A DNA stretch of 64,000 nucleotides from Chitinilyticum litopenaei DSM 21440. GTDB lineage: Bacteria; Pseudomonadota; Gammaproteobacteria; Burkholderiales; Chitinibacteraceae. Numbering within the stretch: position 1 is the stretch's first letter; each line of letters opens with the position of its first letter. Of this stretch, positions 9,134 through 17,617 are shown piece by piece. A program made the position numbers and the translations under genes. The notes under the pieces are model-generated. The model saw only the letters and a list, made by a program, of their open reading frames with translations. It was not told the DNA's origin and searched no databases. The stretch is from contig NZ_ATZJ01000019.1 in NCBI RefSeq assembly GCF_000428145.1, positions 1 to 64,000 on the forward strand, read 5' to 3'.

Positions 9134-9163
9134 ATTATAGGGGAAAGCCATTGAGAAAAACAA
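9134..9163 (-). promoter_or_regulatory. Promoter of tRNA-Leu (and possibly tig)
   Basis: Minus-strand TATAAT (9134-9139, preceded by CCCC) lies 18 nt after TTGTTT (9158-9163). The predicted start is near 9127, about 40 nt before the mature tRNA 5' end. No separate strong promoter is evident between the tRNA and tig. Confidence 0.6.
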
Positions 9164-9181
9164 ACCCCAAGCTGCATTCGC

Positions 9182-9211
9182 TTGGCGCGCAGCAAGCGCC
9201 ATCGTTATACT
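9182..9211 (+). promoter_or_regulatory. Sigma-70-type promoter of glnB
   Basis: TTGGCG (9182-9187), an 18-nt spacer and TATACT (9206-9211) lie about 60 nt before the glnB start. No sigma-54 GG/GC pair was noticed in the same stretch. Confidence 0.55.
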
Positions 9212-9270
9212 GCTGCGGCCAAATCAATGACCAACGGGCGCCATGCCCCTAGCGTGCAGGACTGATTCCA

Positions 9271-9609
9271 ATGAAAAAAATCGAAGCCATCATCAAGCCG
9301 TTCAAGCTGGACGAAGTGCGTGAATCGCTGTCCGAGCTGGGGATTTCCGGCCTGACAGTCACGGAAGTCAAGGGTTTTGGCCGCCAGAAAGGCCACACCG
9401 AGCTGTACCGAGGCGCCGAGTACGTGGTCGACTTTCTGCCCAAGGCCAAGATCGAGGTGGTCATCAGCGACGACAAGGTCGAGGCCGCCATTGAAGCCAT
9501 CATCAAGGCCGCACACACCGGCAAGATCGGCGACGGCAAGATTTTCGTGACCCCGGTCGAACATGTGGTGCGCATCCGCACCGGCGAGATCAACGACGAG
9601 GCGGTCTGA
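9271..9609 (+). CDS. glnB: Nitrogen regulatory protein PII
   Basis: 112 residues, the exact PII length, beginning MKKIEAIIKPFKLDEVRE. The T-loop tyrosine Y51 (RGAEYVVDF), the site of uridylylation by GlnD, is present, as is the C-terminal signature GKIGDGKIFV. PII senses 2-oxoglutarate, ATP and ADP and controls glutamine synthetase adenylylation and NtrB. The start is supported by AGGA upstream. It is not linked to amtB, which favours GlnB over GlnK, although sequence alone does not settle this. A terminator follows at 9643. Confidence 0.93.
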   Translation: MKKIEAIIKPFKLDEVRESLSELGISGLTVTEVKGFGRQKGHTELYRGAEYVVDFLPKAKIEVVISDDKVEAAIEAIIKAAHTGKIGDGKIFVTPVEHVVRIRTGEINDEAV

Positions 9610-9642
9610 TCGCGCCGCTGTGCCCCCTCCCGTTCCCGCAAC

Positions 9643-9672
9643 AGCCCGGCCTCTGCCGGGCTGTGTTGTTTT
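9643..9672 (+). terminator. Rho-independent terminator of glnB
   Basis: AGCCCGGC (9643-9650), loop CTCT, GCCGGGCT (9655-9662), then GTGTTGTTTT. The T-tail reaches the stop codon of the convergent dehydrogenase gene. Confidence 0.85.
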
Positions 9673-10646
9673 CAGCCGGCGCGACCGGGAGCCAGCACCA
9701 GATTCTGCGGCTCGCCACGCAGGAAGGCGGCGATATTGCCCACAAGCTGGCGAGCCAGCCGCGCCATGGTTTCCTGACTGGCCCAGGCAACGTGTGGCGT
9801 GATGATCAGATTGGGAAGCGACACGTCCAGCAAGGGATTGCCATGCACCGGCGGCTCTTCGTCCAGGACATCCAGCCCGGCGCCCGCCAGCCGGCCGGAC
9901 TGCAGCGCCGCGAGCAAGGCGCCCTCATCAATCAGCCCACCCCGGGAGGTATTGACCAGAACGCAATCGGGCTTGAGGGCTTCCAGCTCATACCCCCCAA
10001 TCAGATTGCGGGTTTCCGCGGTGAGCGGGCAATGCAGACTCAGCACATCGGCTTGCGCGAGGGCCGTATAAAACTCGACAAAGCCCGGGCGCACATGCGG
10101 CGCATGCTTGCGTTCGGCCCAGACGACGTGCATGCCGAATGCAGCGGCCAGCCTGGCCGTGGCCTGCCCCAGTGCTCCGGCGCCAACCAGTACCAGTGTG
10201 CTGCCGGCAAGATCGTGCATGGGCGCGCCAAAATGACAAAAGCCGGGAGCGCGCTGCCACTGCCCGGCCAGTACATCCTGCCGGTAGGACAGCAGCTGGC
10301 GCTTGAGCGCCAGCATCAGCATCAGGGCGTGCTCCGGCACGCCGCTGACCGCGTAATCGCGAATGTTGCAAACGGCAATGCCGCGCGCACGGCAGGCATC
10401 GAGGTCGATATTGTTGTAACCGGTAGCGGCCACCGCAATCAGGCGCAAGGCGGGCGCCTCAGCCAGCGCAGCCGCATCGATCCTGACCTTGTTGCTGATG
10501 GCGACCGTGGCGCCGGCAAGCCTTTGCGCCACCTCGGCCTGGCCCGTCTGGCCATATTCGCGCCACACGTGCGGCAGGGGCAGCTCCGGCAGGGGCACCG
10601 GCAGGGTATCGCGATCCAGAAAGACAATCTGCGGCAGGTCGGACAT
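9672..10646 (-). CDS. D-isomer-specific 2-hydroxyacid dehydrogenase (glycerate / hydroxypyruvate type)
   Basis: 324 residues from the ATG at 10646 (MSDLPQIVFLDRD); the frame extends 58 residues upstream into nudB but that part looks non-coding. The NAD-binding Rossmann motif GAGALG is at 155-160. Family residues are visible in VNTSRGGLIDE (catalytic Arg), the LDVLDEEPP stretch (Glu) and ITPHVAW (catalytic His). It should reduce 2-keto acids such as hydroxypyruvate or glyoxylate with NAD(P)H. HprA/glycerate dehydrogenase is the closest guess. The gene starts 13 nt after the nudB stop, so the two probably form an operon. Confidence 0.85.
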   Translation of the reverse strand: MSDLPQIVFLDRDTLPVPLPELPLPHVWREYGQTGQAEVAQRLAGATVAISNKVRIDAAALAEAPALRLIAVAATGYNNIDLDACRARGIAVCNIRDYAVSGVPEHALMLMLALKRQLLSYRQDVLAGQWQRAPGFCHFGAPMHDLAGSTLVLVGAGALGQATARLAAAFGMHVVWAERKHAPHVRPGFVEFYTALAQADVLSLHCPLTAETRNLIGGYELEALKPDCVLVNTSRGGLIDEGALLAALQSGRLAGAGLDVLDEEPPVHGNPLLDVSLPNLIITPHVAWASQETMARLARQLVGNIAAFLRGEPQNLVLAPGRAG

Positions 10647-10659
10647 GGCCTCTGTTCCT

Positions 10660-11112
10660 TCAGGACGCCAGTCGCTGCGGCAGCATGCGGATGGCTTCGG
10701 CGTTCGAAGGCGAAAACACCATCTCGGCAGCCTGCTGCCAGGGCACCCAGCGGAAACGGCGGTGCTCGCGCTCGGACAGCTGCGGCACATACGGCGCAGC
10801 CACTTCAATACTGAACACATGCTCGGTGTTGGTGGTCACGCCCGGCGCATAGCGATGCCGCCAGCGCTCGTAGATTTCGAAGTCGGAGCAATAAGCCCAG
10901 TCCCGCAGCTTGCCTTCATGCCGTCCCAGGCCGGTCTCCTCGCCGGCCTCGCGCCGGGCGGTCTCGGCCAGTTGCTCGCTACCCTCGCGGCTGCCGGTGA
11001 CGCATTGCCAGGCATCGGCAAAATCGGTGCGTTCCAGCAGAAGCACCTGTAGATCCGGGGTATGGATCAGCACCAGGACGGATACGGGCTGTTTGTAGTT
11101 CGGAGAATTCAT
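10660..11112 (-). CDS. nudB: Nudix hydrolase, dihydroneopterin triphosphate pyrophosphatase-like
   Basis: 150 residues from the ATG at 11112 (MNSPNYKQPVSVLVLIHT). The Nudix box is intact (GSREGSEQLAETARREAGEE, then TGL). The N-terminal pattern YKxPVSVLV and a C-terminal WVPWQQA fit NudB, which removes pyrophosphate from dihydroneopterin triphosphate in folate synthesis. A diadenosine polyphosphate hydrolase is the main alternative. No ribosome binding site precedes the start, and the -10 box ends only 6 nt upstream, so the message may be leaderless. It diverges from sufS with 22 bp between the starts. Confidence 0.85.
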   Translation of the reverse strand: MNSPNYKQPVSVLVLIHTPDLQVLLLERTDFADAWQCVTGSREGSEQLAETARREAGEETGLGRHEGKLRDWAYCSDFEIYERWRHRYAPGVTTNTEHVFSIEVAAPYVPQLSEREHRRFRWVPWQQAAEMVFSPSNAEAIRMLPQRLAS

Positions 11113-11118
11113 GCGGGC

Positions 11119-11146
11119 ATTATACAATCGCGGCATGAGCCCTCAA
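11119..11146 (-). promoter_or_regulatory. nudB promoter placing transcription start at the ATG
   Basis: Minus-strand TTGAGG (11141-11146), a 16-nt spacer and TATAAT (11119-11124). Only GCCCGC separates the -10 box from the ATG, so the expected start of transcription coincides with the start codon. On the plus strand the same bases read TATACAAT towards sufS. Confidence 0.6.
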
Positions 11147-12358
11147 TGCCCTAATTCCGACCTCTTCAGCCAGTTGCGCAGCGAATTTCCGATCTTCGGC
11201 ACACATCCGGAGCTGGTTTATCTCGACAGCGCCGCCACGGCGCAAAAACCGCGCTGCGTGCTGGATGCCGAACGCCGCTTCTATGAAGAGCACAATGCCA
11301 ATGTGCATCGCGGCAGCTATGCGCTGGCCATCGCGGCCACCGATGCCTTCGAGAACGCCCGCAGCAGCATCGCCGGCCTGCTGGGCGTTGCGTCCGACGA
11401 ACTGATTTTCACCCGTGGCTGCACCGAGGGCATCAATCTGGTCGCACACAGCTGGGGCGACAGCCTGGCCGCCGGCGACGAGATCCTGGTCAGCACGCTG
11501 GAACACCATGCCAATATCGTGCCCTGGCAGCTGCTGGCCCAACGCCGTGGCGTGGTGATCCGCCCCATCCCGCTGAATGCCGCCGGCCAGATTGATCTGC
11601 CCGCCTACCAGGCCCTGCTCGGCCCGCGCACCCGGCTGGTGGCCATCACGCAAGCGGCAAACGCCACCGGCACGCTACCGCCCCTGGCCGAGATGATTGC
11701 TGCGGCCCATGCCGCAGGTGCACTGGTACTGGTCGATGGCGCACAGGGCGTCGTGCATCGTGCAGACGGACCGGCAGCACTGGCAGCCGATTTTTATGCC
11801 TTCTCCGGCCACAAGGTCTACGGTCCGACCGGCATCGGCGTTCTGTACGCGCGCCGCGAACTGCTGGCGAATCTGCCGCCCTGGCAGGGTGGCGGGGAAA
11901 TGATCGAACGCGTCAGCTTTGCCGGCAGCAGCTTCGCGCCCGCGCCGCAGCGCTTCGAAGCCGGCACGCCACCGATTGCCCAGGCGATCGGCCTTGCGAC
12001 TGCCATGCGCTGGCTGGCCGCACTGGATGCGGCTGACTTGCATGCCCACGAAACCGGCTTGCAGCACAGACTGGAAACCGGGCTGCTGGACTTGCCCGGT
12101 GTGCAGGTGCTCGCGGCAGCAACGCCGCGCGCGCCGATCACGGCCCTGCACTTCGCGGGCGCGCATGCCTATGATGTGGCGCACTGCCTGGACGCGCGCC
12201 AGATTGCCGTGCGCGTCGGCCAGCATTGCGCCCATCCGCTGCTGGCACATTTCGGCGTCAGCAGCAGCCTGCGCGTCTCGCTGGCGGCCTACAACACGAC
12301 GGACGACATCGACCGCTTCCTCGTCGCACTGGGCGAAGCCCTGGAGCTGCTGGCATGA
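11135..12358 (+). CDS. sufS: Cysteine desulfurase, SufS/CsdA class
   Basis: 407 residues from the ATG at 11135. A start at 11111 would add eight residues and has a GGAG 5 nt upstream, so the true start is open. The PLP lysine is K227 in FSGHKVYGPTG, and the persulfide cysteine is C365 in RVGQHCAHPLL; the HH pair LEHHANIVPW contacts PLP. It takes sulfur from cysteine to give alanine and a persulfide for Fe-S assembly. It overlaps sufE by ATGA, so the pair is translationally coupled. No SufBCD genes are nearby, which also fits a CsdA-CsdE role. Confidence 0.9.
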   Translation: MSPQCPNSDLFSQLRSEFPIFGTHPELVYLDSAATAQKPRCVLDAERRFYEEHNANVHRGSYALAIAATDAFENARSSIAGLLGVASDELIFTRGCTEGINLVAHSWGDSLAAGDEILVSTLEHHANIVPWQLLAQRRGVVIRPIPLNAAGQIDLPAYQALLGPRTRLVAITQAANATGTLPPLAEMIAAAHAAGALVLVDGAQGVVHRADGPAALAADFYAFSGHKVYGPTGIGVLYARRELLANLPPWQGGGEMIERVSFAGSSFAPAPQRFEAGTPPIAQAIGLATAMRWLAALDAADLHAHETGLQHRLETGLLDLPGVQVLAAATPRAPITALHFAGAHAYDVAHCLDARQIAVRVGQHCAHPLLAHFGVSSSLRVSLAAYNTTDDIDRFLVALGEALELLA

Positions 12359-12783
12359 ACCCGAGCTATCCGCACCACCCCTTTGGCGAGCGCATCGACA
12401 AGGCGGCACTGCAGACGCGCCTTGAAGCAGCGCAAGGCTGGGAAGCCAAAAACCGCCTGCTGGTGCAACTCGGGCGCGAATTGCCCGACTGGCCGGCCAC
12501 GCTGCGTGACGATGCCCACCTGGTCAGCGGTTGCGAAAGCCGGGTCTGGCTGCACGGCGAATACGTCGACGGACAGCTGCGCCTTTACGCCGACAGTGAT
12601 TCGCGCATCGTCAAGGGTCTGCTTGCACTGGTGCTGACCGCCTACTGCGGCCAGACGGCCGAGATGGTTGCCAGGTTCGATGCGGAGGCCTGGCTGCAGA
12701 CGCTGGGCCTGCAGCGCTTCGTTTCCGCCTCGCGCGGCAACGGCCTGCGCGCCATCATCCGGCACATTCGCGAGTATCGTTAA
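12355..12783 (+). CDS. sufE: SufE/CsdE-family sulfur acceptor
   Basis: 142 residues. The persulfide-accepting cysteine is C60 in HLVSGCESRVW, and the C-terminal FVSASRGNGLRAI fits the family. It receives sulfur from the desulfurase encoded just upstream and stimulates its turnover. The start codon overlaps the sufS stop (ATGA). Whether it is SufE or CsdE cannot be decided from this sequence. Confidence 0.9.
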   Translation: MNPSYPHHPFGERIDKAALQTRLEAAQGWEAKNRLLVQLGRELPDWPATLRDDAHLVSGCESRVWLHGEYVDGQLRLYADSDSRIVKGLLALVLTAYCGQTAEMVARFDAEAWLQTLGLQRFVSASRGNGLRAIIRHIREYR

Positions 12784-12808
12784 GTTTCGCCTTGCCATAT
12801 ACGTACGT

Positions 12809-12857
12809 CCCCATACGACCATAGCCAATACTGGCAAATGGCTTCAGCCGCATACCC
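12809..12857. repeat. Degenerate copy of the 49-bp palindromic element
   Basis: The right half (AAATGGCTTCAGCCGCATACCC) matches the other copies well; the left arm (CCCCATACGACCATAGCC) pairs with it at roughly 11 of 18 positions. The length is exactly 49 bp. It lies between sufE and the amino-acid binding protein gene. The decayed left arm suggests an old copy. Confidence 0.55.
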
Positions 12858-12962
12858 AAGAAAATCCCTCTGGACTCCTGCGCTGCATTGCCGTTTTCTC
12901 GCATTGACCCCTCCCCCCGCCAATCGCAAGCTCATGGCACATTCACTGAGGGAGTCGTGACC

Positions 12963-13709
12963 ATGCGTTTTACCACCCGTTTGTGTGCCCTGCTGCTCGG
13001 CGCCGGCCTGCTGGGCCAGGCCCAGGCCGCCGACAAGGTTTACACCGTTGGCACCGATGCCACGTTTGCCCCGTTCGAAATGCTGAACGAAAAACGCGAA
13101 GTGGTCGGTTTCGATGCTGAGCTGATGCACGCACTTGCCGCGCGCGCCGGCATCAAGATCAAACTGGTCAATACCCCATGGGAAGGCCTCTTTGCCGGAC
13201 TGAACAATGGCGAGCGCGATATTGTCGCCGCCGCCGTTACCATCACCCCCGAACGCAAGCAGAGCATGGATTTCTCCGAACCCTACTTTGAAGCCAAGCA
13301 ATTGCTGGTCGTGCCCGCCGGCAGCAAGGTGAACTCGCTGGCCGAACTCAAGGGCAAGAAGGTGGGCGTGCAGACCGGCACGACCGGCGACACCGTGGCG
13401 CAAAAGCAGTTCGGCAAGGCCAGCCCGGACATCCGTCGTTTTGAGAACATCGTGCTGGCACTGACCGAATTGAAAGACGGCGGCATCGCTGCCGTGGTTG
13501 CCGACAATGGCGTGGTGAAAAACTACCTCGTCAACAATCCGCAGCACAAATTCCGCACTGTCGAAGACCCCGGCTTTGCCAAGGAGTATTACGGTATCGC
13601 CGTGAAAAAGGGCAACAAGGCCCTGCTGGAAAAAATCAACAAGGGCCTCGCCGCCATGCGCGCCGACGGCAGCTACGACAAGATTTACCAGAAGTACTTT
13701 GGCAAGTAA
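12963..13709 (+). CDS. Periplasmic amino-acid-binding protein (family 3, glutamine type)
   Basis: 248 residues. A signal peptide is clear (MRFTTRLCALLLGAGLLGQAQA, cleaved before ADKVYTVG). The mature protein shows family 3 features: GTDATFAPFEM, FDAELMHALAA, DIVAAAVTITPERKQSMDFSEPYF. The ligand is probably glutamine or another polar amino acid. GAGGGAG precedes the start at 12963. No permease or ATPase gene follows, so it is either an orphan or serves a transporter encoded elsewhere. Confidence 0.88.
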   Translation: MRFTTRLCALLLGAGLLGQAQAADKVYTVGTDATFAPFEMLNEKREVVGFDAELMHALAARAGIKIKLVNTPWEGLFAGLNNGERDIVAAAVTITPERKQSMDFSEPYFEAKQLLVVPAGSKVNSLAELKGKKVGVQTGTTGDTVAQKQFGKASPDIRRFENIVLALTELKDGGIAAVVADNGVVKNYLVNNPQHKFRTVEDPGFAKEYYGIAVKKGNKALLEKINKGLAAMRADGSYDKIYQKYFGK

Positions 13710-13866
13710 GCAGGCGCGCCAGATCATTCGCAGGCTGTTCGCTTCCCCGGGTAGTCTGCGCCGACACACCTCTGCGGCCTGCCCTTTACGCGCGCATGGA
13801 CGGGACGCTTACTGTTTTGCACCGCCCTGCTATGCTTGAGAGCATGCCGCAGCCGCCGATTCCGCC

Positions 13867-14721
13867 ATGCTCACCGCCATTGCCCCCGAACACGCCGAAG
13901 CCCTGCTGAAAAACCTGGTGATTCCACCGCGCCCGGCAATCCTGCAGGCGCTTGATCGTGCACGCCAGCAAGACGAGCCGGATTTCCTGGAGATCGGCCA
14001 GCTGATCGGCAGCGATCTGGCGCTCTCGGCCGCCGTGCTGAAAACCGTCAATTCCCCGCTCTATCGCCGCGAGCAGAAAATCGCCTCCATCCAGCATGCC
14101 CTGCAACTGCTGGGGCTCGACAACATCAGCACACTGGCTGAAGGCTTCGCACTCTTTCATGCACTCAAGCCCGGCAAAAACCGGCAGATGGAAGCCTTCT
14201 GGGAAAGCTCGCACCGGATCGCAATCATCAGTGCCTACCTGGCCCGCGCCGTGCATGGCATCAGCGAAGATGAAGCGCACACCTTTGCGCTGTTCCACAA
14301 TTGCGGTCAGCCGCTGCTTGCCGCACGCTTCGCCAACTACCGCGAAACCATGCAAAAGGGCGAGCGCATGGCGCGCAACGAATTCATTGCTTACGAAAAC
14401 CAGCGCCATGCAGCCTGCCACACCGTAGTCGGCTATCTGCTGGCGCGCATCTGGCTGTTGCCGGAAACTACGGCGCTGGCGATTCTCAACCACCACGACT
14501 ACAGCATTTTCGAGGAAGGCGGCGATGCCGACTGGCAACATGCCTGCACCCTGATTGCGCTGGCCTCGCTGGCCGAGCACATCTATAAGATGTTCGTAAA
14601 GCAGTTCGAGCATGTCGAATGGCGCCACATCGAACCCAGGCTCTTGCGCCACCTGGCGCTGGAGCGCGAGGAGTTTGAGGACATGGTCGATGTGGTGCAG
14701 GACATGCTAGCCGAGGGCTGA
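13867..14721 (+). CDS. HDOD domain protein
   Basis: 284 residues. The HDOD core begins near residue 16 (LVIPPRPAILQALDRA) and includes IGSDLALSAAVLKTVNSPLY, followed by the all-helical region with FALFHNCGQPLL and LAILNHHDYSIF. HDOD proteins are non-enzymatic relatives of HD phosphohydrolases and usually act in signalling. It lies just before ccoI on the same strand and could read into it. It is clearly diverged from the two HDOD proteins at 41-43 kb. Confidence 0.85.
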   Translation: MLTAIAPEHAEALLKNLVIPPRPAILQALDRARQQDEPDFLEIGQLIGSDLALSAAVLKTVNSPLYRREQKIASIQHALQLLGLDNISTLAEGFALFHALKPGKNRQMEAFWESSHRIAIISAYLARAVHGISEDEAHTFALFHNCGQPLLAARFANYRETMQKGERMARNEFIAYENQRHAACHTVVGYLLARIWLLPETTALAILNHHDYSIFEEGGDADWQHACTLIALASLAEHIYKMFVKQFEHVEWRHIEPRLLRHLALEREEFEDMVDVVQDMLAEG

Positions 14722-14756
14722 GCGCGCAAAGCCGGGCTCTGCGGTAGAATGCGCGG

Positions 14757-17189
14757 ATGTCCGCCCCCTCCTGTTTTCATTGCGCTGCCCCCGTTCCGCA
14801 GGACAGCCATTTCACCGTCAGCTACCGCCAGCGCGAAGAGCCCTGCTGCTGCGCCGGCTGCCAGGCGGTAGCCAGAACCATCATCGACAGCGGCCTGGAA
14901 CGCTACTACGAGGATCGCCGCGATGCCGCCAGCCGCGCCGCGCCGCTCCCCGACGAGCTGCTGGCAAGATTGCGGCTCTATGATGACGAATCCCTGCAGC
15001 AAAGCTTCGTGAGCCGCCGCCCGGATCAGTTGCGCGAAGCCAGCCTGCTGCTGGAGGGCATCACCTGCGCGGCCTGCATCTGGCTCAACGAACAGCACAT
15101 CGCCCAGCTGCCCGGCGTTGTGTCGGTCAGCATCAACTACAGCACGCATCGCGCCCGTGTTTGCTGGGATCCGCAGCACATCCAGTTGTCGCGGATACTG
15201 GAAGCCATCACGGCGATTGGCTACCAGGCCCATCCCTACGATCAGGCGCGCGCCGAGGCTGCCTGGGAAAAACGCCGCAAGCAGTCGCTGTTCCGCTTGT
15301 GGACGGCCGGCCTGAGCATGATGCAGGTCATGATGTTCACGGTGCCGATCTACATGGCGCCGCCGGGCGACATTGATGATCACTGGCTGGCCCTGCTCAA
15401 CTGGGCCGGCATGGTGCTGACTCTCCCCGTGGTGCTCTATTCCTGCTGGCCCTTCTACGTCTCGGCCTGGCGCGATCTGCGCCGCGGACGGGCAGGCATG
15501 GATCTGCCGGTCAGCATCGGCGTGCTGGCCGCCTTTCTGGCCAGTCTGCTTACCCTGCTGCAAGGCAGTCATGAGCATGTGTATTTCGACTCGGTATCGA
15601 TGTTCGTCTTTCTGCTGCTGGGCGGACGCTATCTGGAAATGCGCGCACGGCATCGCGCCGGTGCGGCTGCCGAGCAACTGGTCAAGCTGATCCCCGCCTT
15701 TGCCCACCGGCTGCTGAGCCAGGATGGTCGCCAGCAGCTGCAGGAATACCCGGTCAGCGCCCTGCGCATCGATGATCTGATCGTCTGCAAGCCCGGCGAA
15801 GTCATTCCAGTCGACGGACTAATTGTCGAAGGCTGCAGCGAGGTTGACGAAGCCTTGCTGACCGGAGAGAGCAGGCCGGTGCCAAAGCAGCCCGGCAGCA
15901 GCGTGACCGGCGGCGCGAGCAATATGCTGTCGCCGCTGACCATCCGGGTCAGTCATGTTGGAGAACAAACCCGGCTTGCGGCGATTGTGCGTCTTCTGGA
16001 TGCCGCCATGCAGCACAAGCCGCGCCTGGCGCAACTCGCTGACCGGGTTTCGGGCTGGTTCGTGGCCGGCCTGCTGCTGGTGGCGTCATTGAGCTGGTGG
16101 TACTGGCAGCTGCATGATCCCCAGCAGGCGCTCGCGATCACGGTCGCCGTGCTGGTCATTTCCTGCCCCTGCGCCCTGTCGCTGGCGACCCCGGCGGCAC
16201 TGGTCGCGGCCACCGGGCACCTTGCCCGGCTCGGCATTCTCAGCCATCGCCCTGACAGCCTTGAGGACGCCGCCGGTATCAGCGATGTGGTGCTGGACAA
16301 GACTGGCACGCTGACCACCGGCAAACCGGCCTTGCTCGATACGCTCAGCCTTGCCATCCCCGCAGCCGAAGCCTTGCACATTGCCGCCGCGCTGGAGGCA
16401 AGTTCGAGTCACCCCATTGCCCAGGCTTTCCATCAGCCCGGCATCACGCCCGCCAGCATGGTTCGCTATCATCCGGGACTCGGCATCAGCGGGATGATCG
16501 CGGACAAGACCTGCTTTCTGGGCAGTCCGGCCTTCATCGCCATGCATTGCAAGGCTCAGCCAGCATTGCCGGATGCGGATTCCGAGCCGGCAACCGTCTT
16601 GCTGCTGGCAGACGAATCCCAAGTCCTTGCCCGCTTCAGACTGGCAGACCAGTTGCGCCCGGATGCCGCCACGCTGGTTGCGGCGCTGCAAGCGCAAGGC
16701 ATGAAGGTACACCTGCTGTCAGGCGACAACCGCGAAGTCGTTGCGCATGTCGCCAGCCAGCTGCAGCTCGGCTGCTTTCAGGCTGCAGCCAGCCCCGAAG
16801 ACAAGCTGGCTTATGTTCAGGCCTTGCAGAAAGATGGCGCACGCGTATTGATGATTGGCGACGGGGTAAATGATGCGCCCGTGCTTGCGGTGGCGAATGT
16901 CTCGCTCGCCATGGGCAGTGGTGCCGACATCAGCCATGCTTCGGGCGACATGGTACTGCTCAACAATTCACTGGCTCACGTGGCCAGCCTGCTGATGCTG
17001 GCTCGCAAAAGCCGGGCGGTCATCCTGCAAAACCTGGCCTGGGCGCTGGCTTACAACATCGTCGCTATTCCTCTCGCCGTCAGCGGCCATGTCACGCCCT
17101 GGCTGGCAAGCATAGGCATGGCCGGCAGCTCATTGCTGGTGGTACTCAACAGCCTGCGCCTCGCGGCCCCGGCCAACTCCGGAAGGTAA
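14757..17189 (+). CDS. ccoI: Copper-exporting P-type ATPase for cbb3 oxidase assembly
   Basis: 810 residues. The cysteine-rich N-terminus (CFHC, then CCCAGC) and an HMA domain with GITCAAC are typical of CcoI/FixI. There are eight likely membrane segments, the metal-site CPC at 470-472, the phosphorylated aspartate D514 in DKTGT, and GDGVNDAP near the C-terminus. It delivers copper for the CuB centre of cbb3 oxidase. ccoS begins 5 nt downstream. The -10-like box TAGAAT (14745-14750) ends 6 nt before the ATG and no ribosome binding site is visible, so the message may be leaderless. Here ccoI and ccoS lie upstream of ccoNOQP instead of after ccoGH. Confidence 0.95.
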   Translation: MSAPSCFHCAAPVPQDSHFTVSYRQREEPCCCAGCQAVARTIIDSGLERYYEDRRDAASRAAPLPDELLARLRLYDDESLQQSFVSRRPDQLREASLLLEGITCAACIWLNEQHIAQLPGVVSVSINYSTHRARVCWDPQHIQLSRILEAITAIGYQAHPYDQARAEAAWEKRRKQSLFRLWTAGLSMMQVMMFTVPIYMAPPGDIDDHWLALLNWAGMVLTLPVVLYSCWPFYVSAWRDLRRGRAGMDLPVSIGVLAAFLASLLTLLQGSHEHVYFDSVSMFVFLLLGGRYLEMRARHRAGAAAEQLVKLIPAFAHRLLSQDGRQQLQEYPVSALRIDDLIVCKPGEVIPVDGLIVEGCSEVDEALLTGESRPVPKQPGSSVTGGASNMLSPLTIRVSHVGEQTRLAAIVRLLDAAMQHKPRLAQLADRVSGWFVAGLLLVASLSWWYWQLHDPQQALAITVAVLVISCPCALSLATPAALVAATGHLARLGILSHRPDSLEDAAGISDVVLDKTGTLTTGKPALLDTLSLAIPAAEALHIAAALEASSSHPIAQAFHQPGITPASMVRYHPGLGISGMIADKTCFLGSPAFIAMHCKAQPALPDADSEPATVLLLADESQVLARFRLADQLRPDAATLVAALQAQGMKVHLLSGDNREVVAHVASQLQLGCFQAAASPEDKLAYVQALQKDGARVLMIGDGVNDAPVLAVANVSLAMGSGADISHASGDMVLLNNSLAHVASLLMLARKSRAVILQNLAWALAYNIVAIPLAVSGHVTPWLASIGMAGSSLLVVLNSLRLAAPANSGR

Positions 17190-17193
17190 ATTC

Positions 17194-17376
17194 GTGGAAA
17201 GTCTCTATCTGCTCATACCCTTATCGGTGTTGCTGGTATTTCTGATCGGCCTGATTTTCTGGTGGACCATACGCAACGGGCAATTCGACGACCTTGAGGG
17301 CCCCGGCTGGCGCGTCCTGCAGGATGACGACAAGCCCGGAGAGCCGCAGGATGACGAGCAAAAAACACCTGACTGA
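17194..17376 (+). CDS. ccoS: Cbb3 oxidase maturation protein CcoS
   Basis: 60 residues from a GTG start at 17194, preceded by GGAAGG. One N-terminal membrane helix (YLLIPLSVLLVFLIGLIFWW) is followed by an acidic tail with FDDLEGPGWRVL, the CcoS pattern. The protein is needed for insertion of haem and copper into the oxidase. Only 4 nt separate it from ccoI. Confidence 0.93.
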   Translation: MESLYLLIPLSVLLVFLIGLIFWWTIRNGQFDDLEGPGWRVLQDDDKPGEPQDDEQKTPD

Positions 17377-17422
17377 GCAGGCCCGGCAGAGTACAATCCA
17401 CGCCGGTGAATTGCAGCCGGCC

Positions 17423-17436
17423 TTGACTCGCGTCAA
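17423..17436 (+). promoter_or_regulatory. FNR/ANR-type binding site upstream of ccoNOQP
   Basis: TTGACTCGCGTCAA matches the FNR pattern TTGAY-N4-RTCAA with perfect dyad symmetry. A GATTAA box lies at 17456-17461, which puts the site near -40 of the predicted start, the class II activating position. This predicts induction of the oxidase at low oxygen. Confidence 0.85.
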
Positions 17437-17617
17437 GTGCGGCCTCCCGTTTCGGGATTAAAGTCGTTGCGGCGCCTTCCATGCCCGGCCAACAGAACAG
17501 CGTATGGCCTGCGGCTGTCACGGCAATTTCTCGTTGCCGTTTGGGCGTCGTTCAAGAACCAGAAAATCAAACCTAAGTAGTTATCCAAAGTCCTTGGAGA
17601 TCATTCGGAGCGCTCTC

